Positions 47,675 to 59,097 of a stretch of DNA of 64,000 nt are shown piece after piece (the first letter of the stretch is position 1; the number at the start of each line of letters is the position of its first letter). Position numbers and translations under genes: made by a program. Origin of the DNA: Acanthochlamys bracteata (taxonomy: Eukaryota > Streptophyta > Magnoliopsida > Pandanales > Velloziaceae); NCBI GenBank assembly GCA_019914995.1, contig CM034142.1, positions 1,426,001 through 1,490,000 of the forward strand, read 5' to 3'. The notes beneath the pieces were generated by a model. The model had not been told where the DNA came from, did no database searches, and saw only the letters and a list, made by a program, of their open reading frames with translations.

Positions 47675-49375
47675 GACTAGTCCACTCACTCGCAACCGTT
47701 AAAATCTTAAATATGTTTACATTACATTACATAAAAGTAAGTGAAATCCATGTTGACACTTTTGCCATGTTAAAATTGCAAGTCCTAATTTACAGACTTT
47801 CCTAAAAATTTTAAGATTTATTGAAAGTAAGTTACAAAAAATCAGTTACATTCAAATAATTAAAAATTTTATATTTATTTATTGTTTTAGTGAGATTGAT
47901 AGTAAAATTTTTAGTTTAAAATATAATTATTAAAAGTGGACTTTCAAAATGAGTTATAAAAAACAAAAATTTTAATAAAAGTTAAAATATAATAGGTGTT
48001 TGGAACTCAATTTTTGGCCAAAAATTTGAATTCTAACACACAAAAAACTCGCTCTAAAAACTAGCCGTTGGATCACAAACCCAAATAGCTAGTATAATTG
48101 ATGAAAAATTATATTAATTTTATTTCATCTTATCTTTTCTTATTCAAATTTATTTTAACTTATTAATTAATTATTTAATACAAATATATATATATATATA
48201 ACTAAAGAGAATTTAAATAAAAATATTTAATTAAAAAAATATTTTTATATTGAAAATATTAGATATATATTAATTCATGCAAAATAGAAGCTGTCACAAT
48301 CTTATCTAATCTAAAAAAAATATTTTAATATATATAATATATATTAGATAAATATTTAATCTAAAATATTCTAAATGTTCTGCAAAGTGCAAGCTGCAAC
48401 AATCATCTGTATCATGCTTGGAAATAATAAGCTAATTAAGCAGATGGTAGTCAGAAACATTGACGTTGCACGTACTGGGACTTGAAGGAAAACTGCTAGG
48501 AATCAAAATAATAACAAACCAAATATGGATTTATTTACCTGTCAACAAAATTACTTAAAAATAAATTAAGTTTATGAAAGAAAACATAAACTAATCTAAA
48601 TATTATATTTTAATGAAATATATTTCTGAATAATATAAGTATACTAAAAAAATATATTCTATTATTTCGTAAAGAAACAAATTCTTGCACACTGTGTAAT
48701 AAGAGTTGAGACAGGGCTCGAACTAAGCGGATCGTTTTTAGCGCTCCTAATAAAGAATTTTTATTTAAAAAATTTTACTTTAAAAGTTTTAAAATAAGTT
48801 TTATTTTTTTATAAAAATATTGTATAATTTATTTATATTTTTTAAATTTTAAAAATTTGAAATACTATAAAATATTTACTAAAATACAAAAAATTAAATA
48901 TAATTTTGATAAACCGAAAAAAATACGGCCAAACTTGAGCATTTTTAACGTAGCTAGCTCGATAAAAGAAATTACAATAAAGTGCACATTGTTTAGTACA
49001 TTCTACAAGTCGCTTTATTTAAAAACCAGTTTAAATAATTCAAAATAATTTAATTTATTTTAAAATTTAATTTTACAAGTTTTTAAAATAATTTGTTTTA
49101 ATGAACTTAATATCAAACAATTATGCTCAAGATAAATTTGTTTCATTGGTTTATCTCTTTATAACTTAAACACGAGTGTTGAATTCAATGATTAAACCAC
49201 TTTTATTAGGAATTTGTATTCGATACCAGAAGAACTGGGAGTGTTTTCATCAATGCAAATACTTCAGTTGTTAGATACTAAAGATTTACTGAATGATCAT
49301 TTTTAAGTAATTAAAATCAAAGAATTCAGTAGTAACTTCTCTACAGAACATTGTCCCAACTCATATAGCTGCAAA

Positions 49376-49948
49376 TAGGGTGGCAATTCGAGTTATTGAA
49401 TCGGTTTTGGATCGACTCATATAATAATCAGATTAAAATTATTTAATTCTAATTTGATCTATTTATTTATATAAATTAAAAATATCAATTCTAACTCAAT
49501 TTATTTATAATCGGATCAAAATCGAATCGACCTATTTAATAATTAAAATTATTAAAATAAAAATTATAAATAAAATTTTTAATAATATAATTAAAAATTA
49601 TTAATTATGATATATTTAAAAAGAAAAATATTAATTTTGACAAAATTTATAAATTAAATAAAAGTTAGTTAAATTAAGATAAATTAAAATATATATACAA
49701 ATAAATTAAAATTTTTTGCTATTATTTTTTAATTATTAATTAATATATACTATATAAATAATTATACGGGTTAAACGGATCAATTTCGGTTTAATTCGAA
49801 CTTAATCCAAGCCCGTTTAAATTTTTTCGGATCATTTTCGAATTGATCCAAAATCGATCCAAATTTGACTAAAATTTGATTCGAATCTGATTCTTTCGTA
49901 TCGATTTCAGATCAAATTATTAGATGGGGTCAAAATTTGCCACACCTA
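49376..49948. mobile_element. Member of the TAGGGGTGGCAA hAT-type family
   Basis: It starts TAGGGTGGCAA and ends TTGCCACACCTA. Flanks GCTGCAAA and TCTGCAAA agree in 7 of 8 bases. It is 573 bp and very similar inside to the copy at 50639-51191. Confidence 0.78.
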
Positions 49949-50638
49949 TCTGCAAATTTTGTTTGTCCCATAAAGGAATACAATATTTGCTACTATAACC
50001 TCCATTATCACATGAGCAACAGCAGGAAGAAGTTTGGTATAAACGAAAAAAGTTTCATAGCAATGTAGATCAACAATCACTATTCTCCTTTTATCCACTC
50101 AATTGGTCTCCATTCGATAAGTATAATAAATAAGTAAAATTATTTATAAAATATTTTAAAAAATTTATTAAAATATATAAAATAAAAATAAAAAGTTTAA
50201 TAAGTAGTGTCAAATAATTTCTAAAGCTCAATTGTCCAATCTTCTAATTATAGTATGGATGCATAATCACCTAACTGATTAGACTTACATGTTCTTTCTA
50301 GTGTTCAGTGACATCAGTCAAGCTTATTAAGAGGCGTAAATCATTTAACTCACCCAGTTAGGATCTAATTTAGTCTGAACAAAAGTGAAATGCTAGCTAA
50401 CTTATCAGCTATTTTATTTTTCTCCAGCAATATTTTTATCCCTTTTGATAGTAGTGCGGTTCTAGTCTAACTAAATAGTCCAGTTTTCAACCGTTTATTA
50501 TTTCTAGCTCTTTGATATTAGTTTGAATTAATCTAATTTGAAGAACCAAACTGAAGTATTTTTAACATTTCAATTATAAATAGTATAAAATATAATCCAA
50601 CGTCAAAAATATGTCTTACATCAAGAGAAGCCGTAGAC
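49949..50638. other. Spacer between two hAT-type copies
   Basis: No gene or element is recognised in this segment. Confidence 0.4.
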
Positions 50639-51191
50639 TAGAGGTGCTTATATTGGTTCATAAGTCGGTTTCAGATCGACCTATATAATAACCGGATCAA
50701 AATTATTCAACCATAATCTAACTCATTTATTTATATTAGATAAAAAATTATCAACCCTAATCTAATCTATTTATAATCGGGTCAAATTCAGGTCGACCTA
50801 TTTAATAATTAAATTATCAAAATAAAATTATAAATATTAATTTTTAATAATATATATAAATTATTAATTATAATATATTTAAAAAGAAAAATATTAATTT
50901 TGACAAAATTTATAAATTAAATAAAAATTAGTTAAAATTAACATAAATTAAAATATATATATACAAATTAAATTTAAATTTTTTGCTATTATTTTTTAAT
51001 TATTAAGTAATATATACTATATAAATAGTTATGCGGGTTAAACAGATCAATTTTGGATCAATTCGAATCCGACTTGAATTCGTTTAAATTTTTTAGGTCA
51101 TTTTCGGATCGACACAAAATCGAATAAGGCTTGATCCGAACTTGACCTTTTCGATTCGAATTTTTAAATTGGGTCGAAATTTGCCACCCTA
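50639..51191. mobile_element. Member of the TAGGGGTGGCAA hAT-type family
   Basis: It starts TAGAGGTGC and ends TTGCCACCCTA. Flanks CCGTAGAC and CTGTAGAT differ only by two C-to-T changes. It is 553 bp. Confidence 0.75.
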
Positions 51192-51462
51192 CTGTAGATT
51201 ATTAAAAAAATTATTAATAAAATTATTGTACCGAATTTATAAAGATGAGTATAATGATTACTTTTGATGAAAAAGTTAAATTTGAATTTGAAATAAATAT
51301 GTCCAAGAATGTCTTCTTTAAAATAACAAGATTAATAAAGAAAAAGAAATGTTTAGGGCCAATGCAATGTTTACAAGAAACAAATATGAAGCTTGGAAAA
51401 AAACAAACAAAAAACCTGGCATGTCAAGTCAAGCAAAGGCAAGGAAGTGACTAATCATGCAA

Positions 51463-51678
51463 CTAAAGAAAGACACTGCCATGTTCCTTCATGCTTCTTC
51501 TGAAAGTCTTGTAACTCATCAACCCCCACAGCATGCAGCAGCAGAAGAAGCAGCAGAAGAAGAAGAGAATCCCTAGACTACTAATTTCGTTTCCTTTCTC
51601 TCTTGTCTCTCTCTTTCTTTCTTCGCTTTTGTTCTCTGTTTTGGGTTCTACTTTGGTTCTGGTGATGACAAACAACAT
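51463..51678 (-). CDS. Possible small protein of 71 residues, unrecognised
   Basis: A minus-strand frame from an ATG at 51678 runs to a stop at 51463. It has a charged middle (Lys/Glu/Arg), then a short Cys/Phe-rich hydrophobic stretch (ILFFFCCFFCCCMLWG) and a polar tail ending EHGSVFL. The Cys-rich part is encoded by a GCAGAAGAA-type microsatellite, so the frame could be accidental. I recognise no family. Confidence 0.2.
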   Translation of the reverse strand: MLFVITRTKVEPKTENKSEERKRETREKGNEISSLGILFFFCCFFCCCMLWGLMSYKTFRRSMKEHGSVFL

Positions 51679-51753
51679 CTGATAACAGGGAAAGTGCGAA
51701 GTAAGAAAGAGAAACAATGGCAACGATGGAGTGGTAAGTGTTTGTAGAGACAA

Positions 51754-54700
51754 AAAAATAAGAGGCCTTTTTCTATACGCTCTTGAAACCGGTGGGAATA
51801 TCAGGGCACAACTACACCACCAGCCTCTTCCATCCTGTACACTAGAAAGAACAAGAACTTGAAGAATCGATTATTTAAAATAAAATGCTTCTAATTGAAA
51901 TATATTTTTGATAAAAATAAAATTTATTTAAAATATAATAATTTATTATAAATAATTTATTTATACAGTTTAAATTTAAAAAATAAAAACTAAAAATTTT
52001 TTAGACTTCACTGTTGAAGTGCGTTTATAAAAAAAATGGTAATTTTGTATCCGCTTTTTATGCATTGTTGAAGAAAAACATCCATGCATTTTCCTTTTTT
52101 ATTGGCACCACTTAGAGCACGTCTATTTTACAAAATAAAATATAGAAATTAAATTCACAAAAAATAAAATTTTAAGAAAAAATATTTGAGAGTGGATAAA
52201 TATTTCCTTATAGACTTAAATGAGATTATGTTTTTAAATGAGGATTCAAATTTTACCGAGTGGACCTTTGGCAACAGTTCCAAAATACCAGACCAAATAT
52301 AAATGTTAAAAACTAGAAAAGAAAAACTAACAAATAAAAAAAAAACCTTATTGTTGGTATGTTTTAAATTAACTAAAACTTTTAATAAATGAATTTGTGA
52401 AAGTAGTAAAATTTATTCTCACAATAAACAATCAAAGCTCCAGCGTTAGCGTCAGAGTTTTACTGGAACACCGGCAATCTCCGGCCGGAGTTTGCCGGAC
52501 CTTCAGCGAGAGTATCTAGAGTCCGGCAGCACTGTCGTTGTCTAGATTGTTTGGTTCGCCGAACTGTGGCGATTATCTTCCTGAGCTTGTCAGAGTTTTG
52601 GCGATTAATTTGTCATCTTGAGCAGTGACCATTGGCCGGAGCTCCGGTAGTTATAGAGAATTTCTCATTAGTTAGAAATAAGTTTTGGATACTTGTGAAA
52701 AATCAAAGATTTAATTTGACAATTTTTGAAAATTGGTTGACGAGATCAAAACGTAACTGCATAAAAGATAACAACGTAATCAAACAAGCTCTATGAGAAA
52801 CTTTTACTACAAAAGCTCAAAACATCTCCAAGAGTTATTCAAGAAAAAAACAAAAACCCGACTTTGAACGGGAACGAGGAAGGATTCATAGGAGCACCTA
52901 GCATAACATGCTATGACCTTTTGTTGTGTGAGTAGATGAATCCGCATTGCCCGAAATTCAAACCCACCAACTCCCTCTTTTGTCCAAGTGAAGTCCTAAC
53001 GCAACACCTTCAAATATCTGAGAACAGTTTTACTTTAGAATGAAAAAATTATAAAGAGAAAACAACTTGAATGGCATGAAGGAGATTGGAATATTGGAAC
53101 ACTAAAGACTTCTATTTACTTCATAGAAATAATTTGTTTTGCCAAACATAATGCTTCTAAAATTTTTTATATTTAATTTTTATAAATTATATTCCACAAA
53201 TTTATTTATTATTTTTTAAAACTGATTTTAGATAGTAACTCACACCCTTATTTAGAAGCGAGTTTCTAAAAAACAAATTTATTTAAAAGTGAATATAATT
53301 AAATAAATAAGTTATTTAATTATTCACGCTTAAATGATCTAAAATAAAATTTTTTCTACAAATTTATGAAGGTTACTAGAGCAATTTGCCTTCGCACTGT
53401 CAACAACAAATTTAACATGGTTTATTTTGTTCTATATGTGATTAAGGAGGTACAGCACCCAGGAGAAAATCTATGTAAAATCTTCATGACTTATCAGTGC
53501 AGAAGAAATATGTACTACTAATTTTGTAAAAGCTTACATGAAATGATCTGTCTAAATTTTTGATATGAAATGGAATATAAATAAATAAGATATGGATCAA
53601 AGAATCAGAAACCAATTCCCTTGACTGATAAATTCTTGTAGGTCACACCTTTTGATCCTTTGATATGATGGAGTAATCAGAACTACAAAAGCATCATGTA
53701 GAGTAGTTCATTTGCATTTCAAAATGTAGGAATTCAATAAGACAGGCTGGAATGGTGCATTGCACTACAACCACAATTATGTAACTAAAATATTTTGGTA
53801 CTGTGAAAAACAAAGGACAGTATCAGATCTCTTATTCAGGAGGGACATAACAAGTACTGGAGAGAAAGGTAAATATGGCTCCACCATGTGAGAAGAATTG
53901 AAAAAAAAAGCCTTCAGAGATCCAGATTATCTTACCTGATGTTGATCACATCAAGCATTGCAGAACTTTGTTTTGCTCGTTGCTGTGATTTTGGGACCAA
54001 GAAACCAGCGGTTTTTGCATTCAATCATGGGTTTCGGGAGCCTAATATGATCATGCTGACTTCATACCTCCTCTGAAAGTCTCGATTACGGAAGTTGTTG
54101 GCACGACTACTCTATGCTGAGAAAAAAAAAAAGAAAAAGATTTCCAACAACCACCATAGAAGATGAAACATATGCATGCTACTACTAATTAAGGTCAGCC
54201 GCATACTAACTTCCCATACGGTTTTGAATACATGTTTCCGGCACGATTAACTTTGCTGTCCGAAGGATTGACTGCCGCTTAGCTGATATAGTGGAAACAC
54301 CACCTAGAGATCCCACATCCAGTATCAGTAGAAATGAAAAAAGTAGACTGGATTAAATGGGCCTACATATAGCCCAAATAAAAACTCAACCAGCCCTGTA
54401 AACCGTGGGCCATATTGGCCCAGCCTGGTCATACCGGACAGGACAAACTGCATTTCCTGGCGCAATTACTGTAGCCGATTTTAATTAATATAAGAAAAAA
54501 CTGTTTTTACATATTTAATTACTAGTTACTTTTTTTATATAAATAAAGTATGTAAATAAAATTAAGAAAATGAATAAACAGGCAAATTCTAATTTATTTT
54601 TATTTCGAATTCAGCTGAGTTAGTGTTCACCAACCAATCCAATCTAGCCCGGCCTGCTTACATTTAGGGTTTCGAAATAATAGTATGCTTGTAACGAAAG

Positions 54701-54970
54701 ATGCACTATACGGATTTTCATTCACTATCTAAAATCAAAATTTTTAATGCTACTTTTATAGAATTTAAACAAAGTTTAAGTGCATTTAGCTAAGAGTTCA
54801 CACATACAGATAAAAATCATGACATTTGAACAGTTTCATAAACTATAAATAAGTAACTAAACGTAAATACACACTATTACGTAATATACTTTTCGCAAGA
54901 CACCAAACAACAAGACAATGGAATATAAAGATATATTGGAATAACGTGTTCGTGCAACCATATTTACAAT
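51754..54970. other. Spacer with a G+C-richer island
   Basis: Most is A/T-rich. At about 52430-52660 a markedly G+C-richer stretch with repeated CCGGCC/CCGGAG words stands out, possibly a fragment of a repeat or gene; no frame was recognised. The segment 53400-54430 is of normal composition but yields no identifiable coding sequence. Confidence 0.35.
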
Positions 54971-54973
54971 TAA

Positions 54974-55185
54974 GGGAGCGTTTGAAAAATATTTATACAA
55001 GAGAAATTTTTTAGAATAACAAATATTTTTATTTTTTTATTTTAAAAATATAATAAAAATATATAATAAAAAATTTTATTACATAAATTTTTTTATAATT
55101 TTTTAAATTTTTAAATAAATTTTTAAATAATTATAAAATATATATTAAAAAACATAAAATAAAAAATGTAATCTCAAACGCTTCA
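54974..55185. mobile_element. Tourist-like MITE copy with TAA duplication
   Basis: GGGAGCGTTTGA on the left mirrors TCAAACGCTTC on the right, and TAA flanks both ends (54971-54973; 55186-55188). It is about 212 bp with an A/T interior. Confidence 0.7.
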
Positions 55186-56634
55186 TAAATAAGTCGCCAT
55201 ACAAAAATCTGACTGGCACATTTTGGAACCGAGAGGCCATAGGGCTGGAAGAAAGGATCAGGGTATCCTAGGGAGGTTAGGTCAAAACCTTGCAGATAGC
55301 GGACACTACAGCGGTGTTTTGACAGTGTGCTTTGCACTGCCTTTTATTTAAAATAATTTTTATATTTTTAATAAAATATTTGCAGCATTTTATTTTCAAA
55401 ATTTAGAAAGCTTAAATAAAGTGCATATAATAAAATTTTATATGTATAATTTTTAAAAAATTTTCGAAATAAAAAAGTTAAACTTATTCTGATAAAAGTT
55501 TCAAAATTAGCTCTATTTCAGAAAAACTTTTATTTGAAGTATTTTCCAAAAGTCCACTGCAACTACCATGCACGTAATTAGCAAATGACCTCAAAAGAAT
55601 GGCCGTAGTTGCATAATTAAAAGCCAGTGTCTAAGAATTTCAGTAGATTGTCATATTGGTGTAGAGACATTGAGGGCTTATTTAATAATTCACGAAACTC
55701 ATTTTTTAAAATTATTTTTAAATTAAAATAAATTTAAAATTTCAAATAATTTTTTAAAAACTTATTTTAAAATCTATTTTTAATTCTAAATAAATATAAA
55801 ATTTATTTTTATTAAATATTTTAATTTATAATTTATTTTATAAATTTATATTTAAAAAATGAGTTTAATATCAAAGTAAAACATTCTCTAACTCTTGCAA
55901 TAAGGCAAGTTTAACAAAATATGCAAATTAGGGGGGGTTTCAAACTTTGATAATTTTATTTTATTTTTCAAAATTTAAGTTTCTTTTAATTATATAAAAA
56001 ATTTAGAATTTTATTTTTATATACAGAATTTTAGTTCAATTTTTTTAGTTATATATTTCTAATATAATTATTTTTTTATTTTTTAATTATTTTTAAAAAT
56101 TATTAAAATATAAATATTAAAATTTTTTTTAATTTATTTTTAAAAGAAATTCAATTCATATTTTTTATTTTATAAAACTTAATTATGAATAATTAAAATA
56201 CGCCGTTAGAATGTCCCATGTGGAGCATTCTAAGCAGAGGGCTGCAGTCAGAACAAATTCTAAATACGAAAATGCTCAAGTGAGCAGCACAACCAATAAT
56301 AATAACTCGAGAGAGCATGGAAAACCAAAAAATCACCAAAGGCGTGGAGGAAAGCCATGTAGCTAGAAGAAGGCTGCAGTTTTCCTGTCGCAATCCAGCG
56401 AGGAGATAGTAAAACTGGCTGTCATGAAGGCCGTGTTTATATATTTTAACAAAATTTATATCTAATTTATTTATAAAAAAATAAATATAAATTAAATTTA
56501 AATTTTTTGACAAAATCTTCATTCAAAATCATAGTTTTTACTTTTTAACTCATTTTGAAAAATAAATATAAAACTCTATTTTTAGATTTTATTTTATAAA
56601 TAATTTATTTTATATAAATTTATTTTATATTTAA
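55186..56634. other. A+T-rich spacer
   Basis: No gene is seen. A less A/T-rich block at about 56200-56440 has no recognisable frame. Confidence 0.35.
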
Positions 56635-56792
56635 GGTGCGTTTTTTTACAAATTGAAGTAATTTTTTTATTATAAAAAAATACAAAAAATTATTTCAATT
56701 TATTTTTTAATAAAAAAAATATATCACTTTTAATAACAATATTTTTAATAATTTATTTTTAAAAATTTATTTTTAAAACTGAAAAAACGCAC
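56635..56792. mobile_element. Short MITE-like element
   Basis: GGTGCGTTTTTT at the left and AAAAAACGCAC at the right are inverted repeats around an A/T core of about 135 bp, with TTAA on the left and GTTAA on the right. It probably belongs to the Tourist-like group. Confidence 0.55.
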
Positions 56793-58530
56793 GTTAATAG
56801 CAAATGAAACGCGTCCGAAAGGCGGAAATCTACCTTGAAAGTGGGTCCAGTGGCCACTGTGTTGAAAAAGTTTTAGAAAATCACCGCAGTTAAATAATTT
56901 ACAATTCACGCCTCCCAACACTTCTTCTCTTTCTTTGCTCCTTCAAATTCCTTCTGTGTTCCATCTCTGTAACTTCAATCAGGACGATCTTTAGGAGAGG
57001 GAAAAAAAATCTCAAGAAAACATAAAACGAGAAAGGTCCAAGAGAATGCATCTAGAAAAATGATGGATACTTTTACCTTCTCCAATTTGCAATATCATTT
57101 GCTTTCTTATTTCTCTTTAGCTTCGCTTGTAAAAATCTTACCAAAGAAAATTATTTAATGAAAAAAGCAAGAGAAGGACGAAGAAGAAGAGAACATATGT
57201 GGGGTTAGAAGTAATCAAATCAGTAAAGCTCAGAGCAACTACCAGCAGCTACTATTTGAAAATTTTCCTAGAAATTTATTAATGTTTCTTGTATCTGTTT
57301 GACACAAGCTTGTCACAGAAATTGCTATAGGTTAAGTAATCCATGTTTGACATCGATCAACCGCAAACCCAGCTCATTTGTCATATTTACTCTAGAATGC
57401 ATTTCGGTTAACTTCTCTTGGTTTGCTAATAACCTTAACGTTACATTGCTTTGTTGCGCATTGTGTCGAACAAGAAGTAAACTAGTCGAAGCCTTCCATA
57501 CGATGCCATTGCCAGCAAATAGAGGGAATCAGCAACGCAGTAAAGCTACTCAACTAAGATTTACCATTGGAGGAAAATACAGCAGGGTCCAGAACACAAC
57601 AACTGCAGAGTAGATGAAAACTCATGAGCTACTTAACCTTGAGTTATCCTTAGAAATTAAAGAAAAACCTTGAATTAAGCACAAAGGAGTTTAGCTCCAT
57701 GAGCTTGAAATATTTAGATTTTGACTGGCACAAATATTCGAGGTTGAGAAACTGATCGAGCTTAATTGCAAGTTTGTCATTGGATTACTAGTCGAACTCA
57801 GGTTCATTTATCTAATCATTTATTCTTATAACTATCTTTCCTATGAATAAGAAAAAGAAATCGTATCTTATGAATGCTGCATCGTACATTATTCTCACTT
57901 ATACTCAGGCAAGATCATATTCAGCAAGTTCTTCAAGGCGACAATCTTACAAATTTGAGGCAATAATTTTCTTTACTTAAATTCCATTCTCTGTAAATCT
58001 AAACCATCTTTTAAATGTTAGTGAATAGACGTATTCCATAATTGGATCTTGGAATTAAGTACATATCGTTCGACAGTTACATAACTTGGATCAATATGTG
58101 ACAACACAAAAGTGTGCAGAAATGCTAAGTAACAATTGAGTGTTAAATCTAGAAATTAGAAGCACTAACATCTTACCACAATTGGCACTCCGTGGTGGTT
58201 ACATGCATATTCTTATGGATCATCTTATCTCATTCATCATTGAAACATCAAAATCATATAAGGCATACATGCGCATTAGCGGAGTCTTATCTAGGCTACC
58301 GATGTCTTATAAGTCTTATCATTATACAAATAATAAGGACGAAACTTAGCAAAGGCAACTATATAACAAGAAACGAGAGTACAAGAAAGCTTTCAGTTGA
58401 TTGATATTAAGACAACTCCTAGGTGTAAGGGTTGCCCTCTTTTATTATGCTACATATGGAACCTTATGACGTTCCGGGTAAGACACCCTATACTAGTAGC
58501 CGACATGAATTGTCGGAAGACTAGGAGCTA

Positions 58531-58698
58531 TCAGTCTTCCATGAGCTGTTGTTTGTCTAGTGAAATCATGTTTTGGATGATTGTCTCTGCTTCCAATTCT
58601 TTAATCTTTTCATTCTCTAACAGGTAGAGTCGAAGTAGTGTAGAGAAATCTTGAATTCTGAGAGTGACGTCTTTTTGTTCTATCTGAGAGAATGCCTC
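58531..58698 (-). pseudogene. Coding-like fragment, possibly from a transposon
   Basis: A minus-strand frame bounded by stops at both ends has regular, helix-forming composition (IEQKDVTLRIQDF, LRLYLLENEKIKELEAE) as in a coiled coil. There is no ATG start. Upstream on the same strand lie the short repeats at 59008-59097. I cannot assign a family. Confidence 0.25.
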
Positions 58699-59007
58699 TT
58701 AGACTTCTTTGTTCGAAAGAAGTTCCAGGAAAGGGACCGCCTTCTCTTTTATCTAGAGCTTCTAATCTAGATGTTGCAGAAAACTCCAGTAGCCTGGTAA
58801 CTAACGCTTATGTATGCCTCTTCCTCATTTATTTGCAATGTTTTCCTAACCGAGTAAGCTAGAAATTAGCGGCTTTCTAATCCCGCAATTAGATAGCCCT
58901 AAAACATTAATTGATTTGTCGTATATTTCAGGGCTGGTTTTCTTCAGCTTCTGAGTTGTACTAATCTCTTACCATGCTTTGTGACCTATCGGATCATAAT
59001 AGCAATT

Positions 59008-59097
59008 GCTCTAGTGGGAGTTGAAGTTGCTTGAATGGGAGCTACACCTACTCCTGTGGGAGTCGATGTTATCTTTGCTCCTATAGGAGTTGATATT
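59008..59097. repeat. Three imperfect short repeats
   Basis: Segments 59008-59031, 59047-59070 and 59074-59097 share the pattern GCTCCT-TGGGAGTTGAtGTT at spacings of 39 and 27 bases. Read as protein on the plus strand they give GVEV, GVDV and GVDI; on the minus strand a Ser/Thr/Pro-rich repeat. Confidence 0.5.

Larger units (their letters stand above)
46106..49375. other. A+T-rich spacer
   Basis: No gene is seen. It contains two 30-bp tandem units (47341-47370, 47371-47400), a Tourist-like MITE copy (47433-47674), and a (TA)n run at about 48187-48201. Confidence 0.4.

Noticed and set aside
48700..48735. tRNA-like phrase AGGGCTCGAACTAAGCG
   Set aside because: Only a T-arm-like word is present; no acceptor stem or anticodon arm can be paired around it.
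53888..54076. 62-residue plus-strand frame
   Set aside because: No family resemblance, and no splice context or conserved motif to support it.
57299..57613. 104-residue plus-strand frame near a leader-like sequence
   Set aside because: Starts with TTG, has no domain I recognise, and no exon junction could be linked to the CCB3-like relic downstream.
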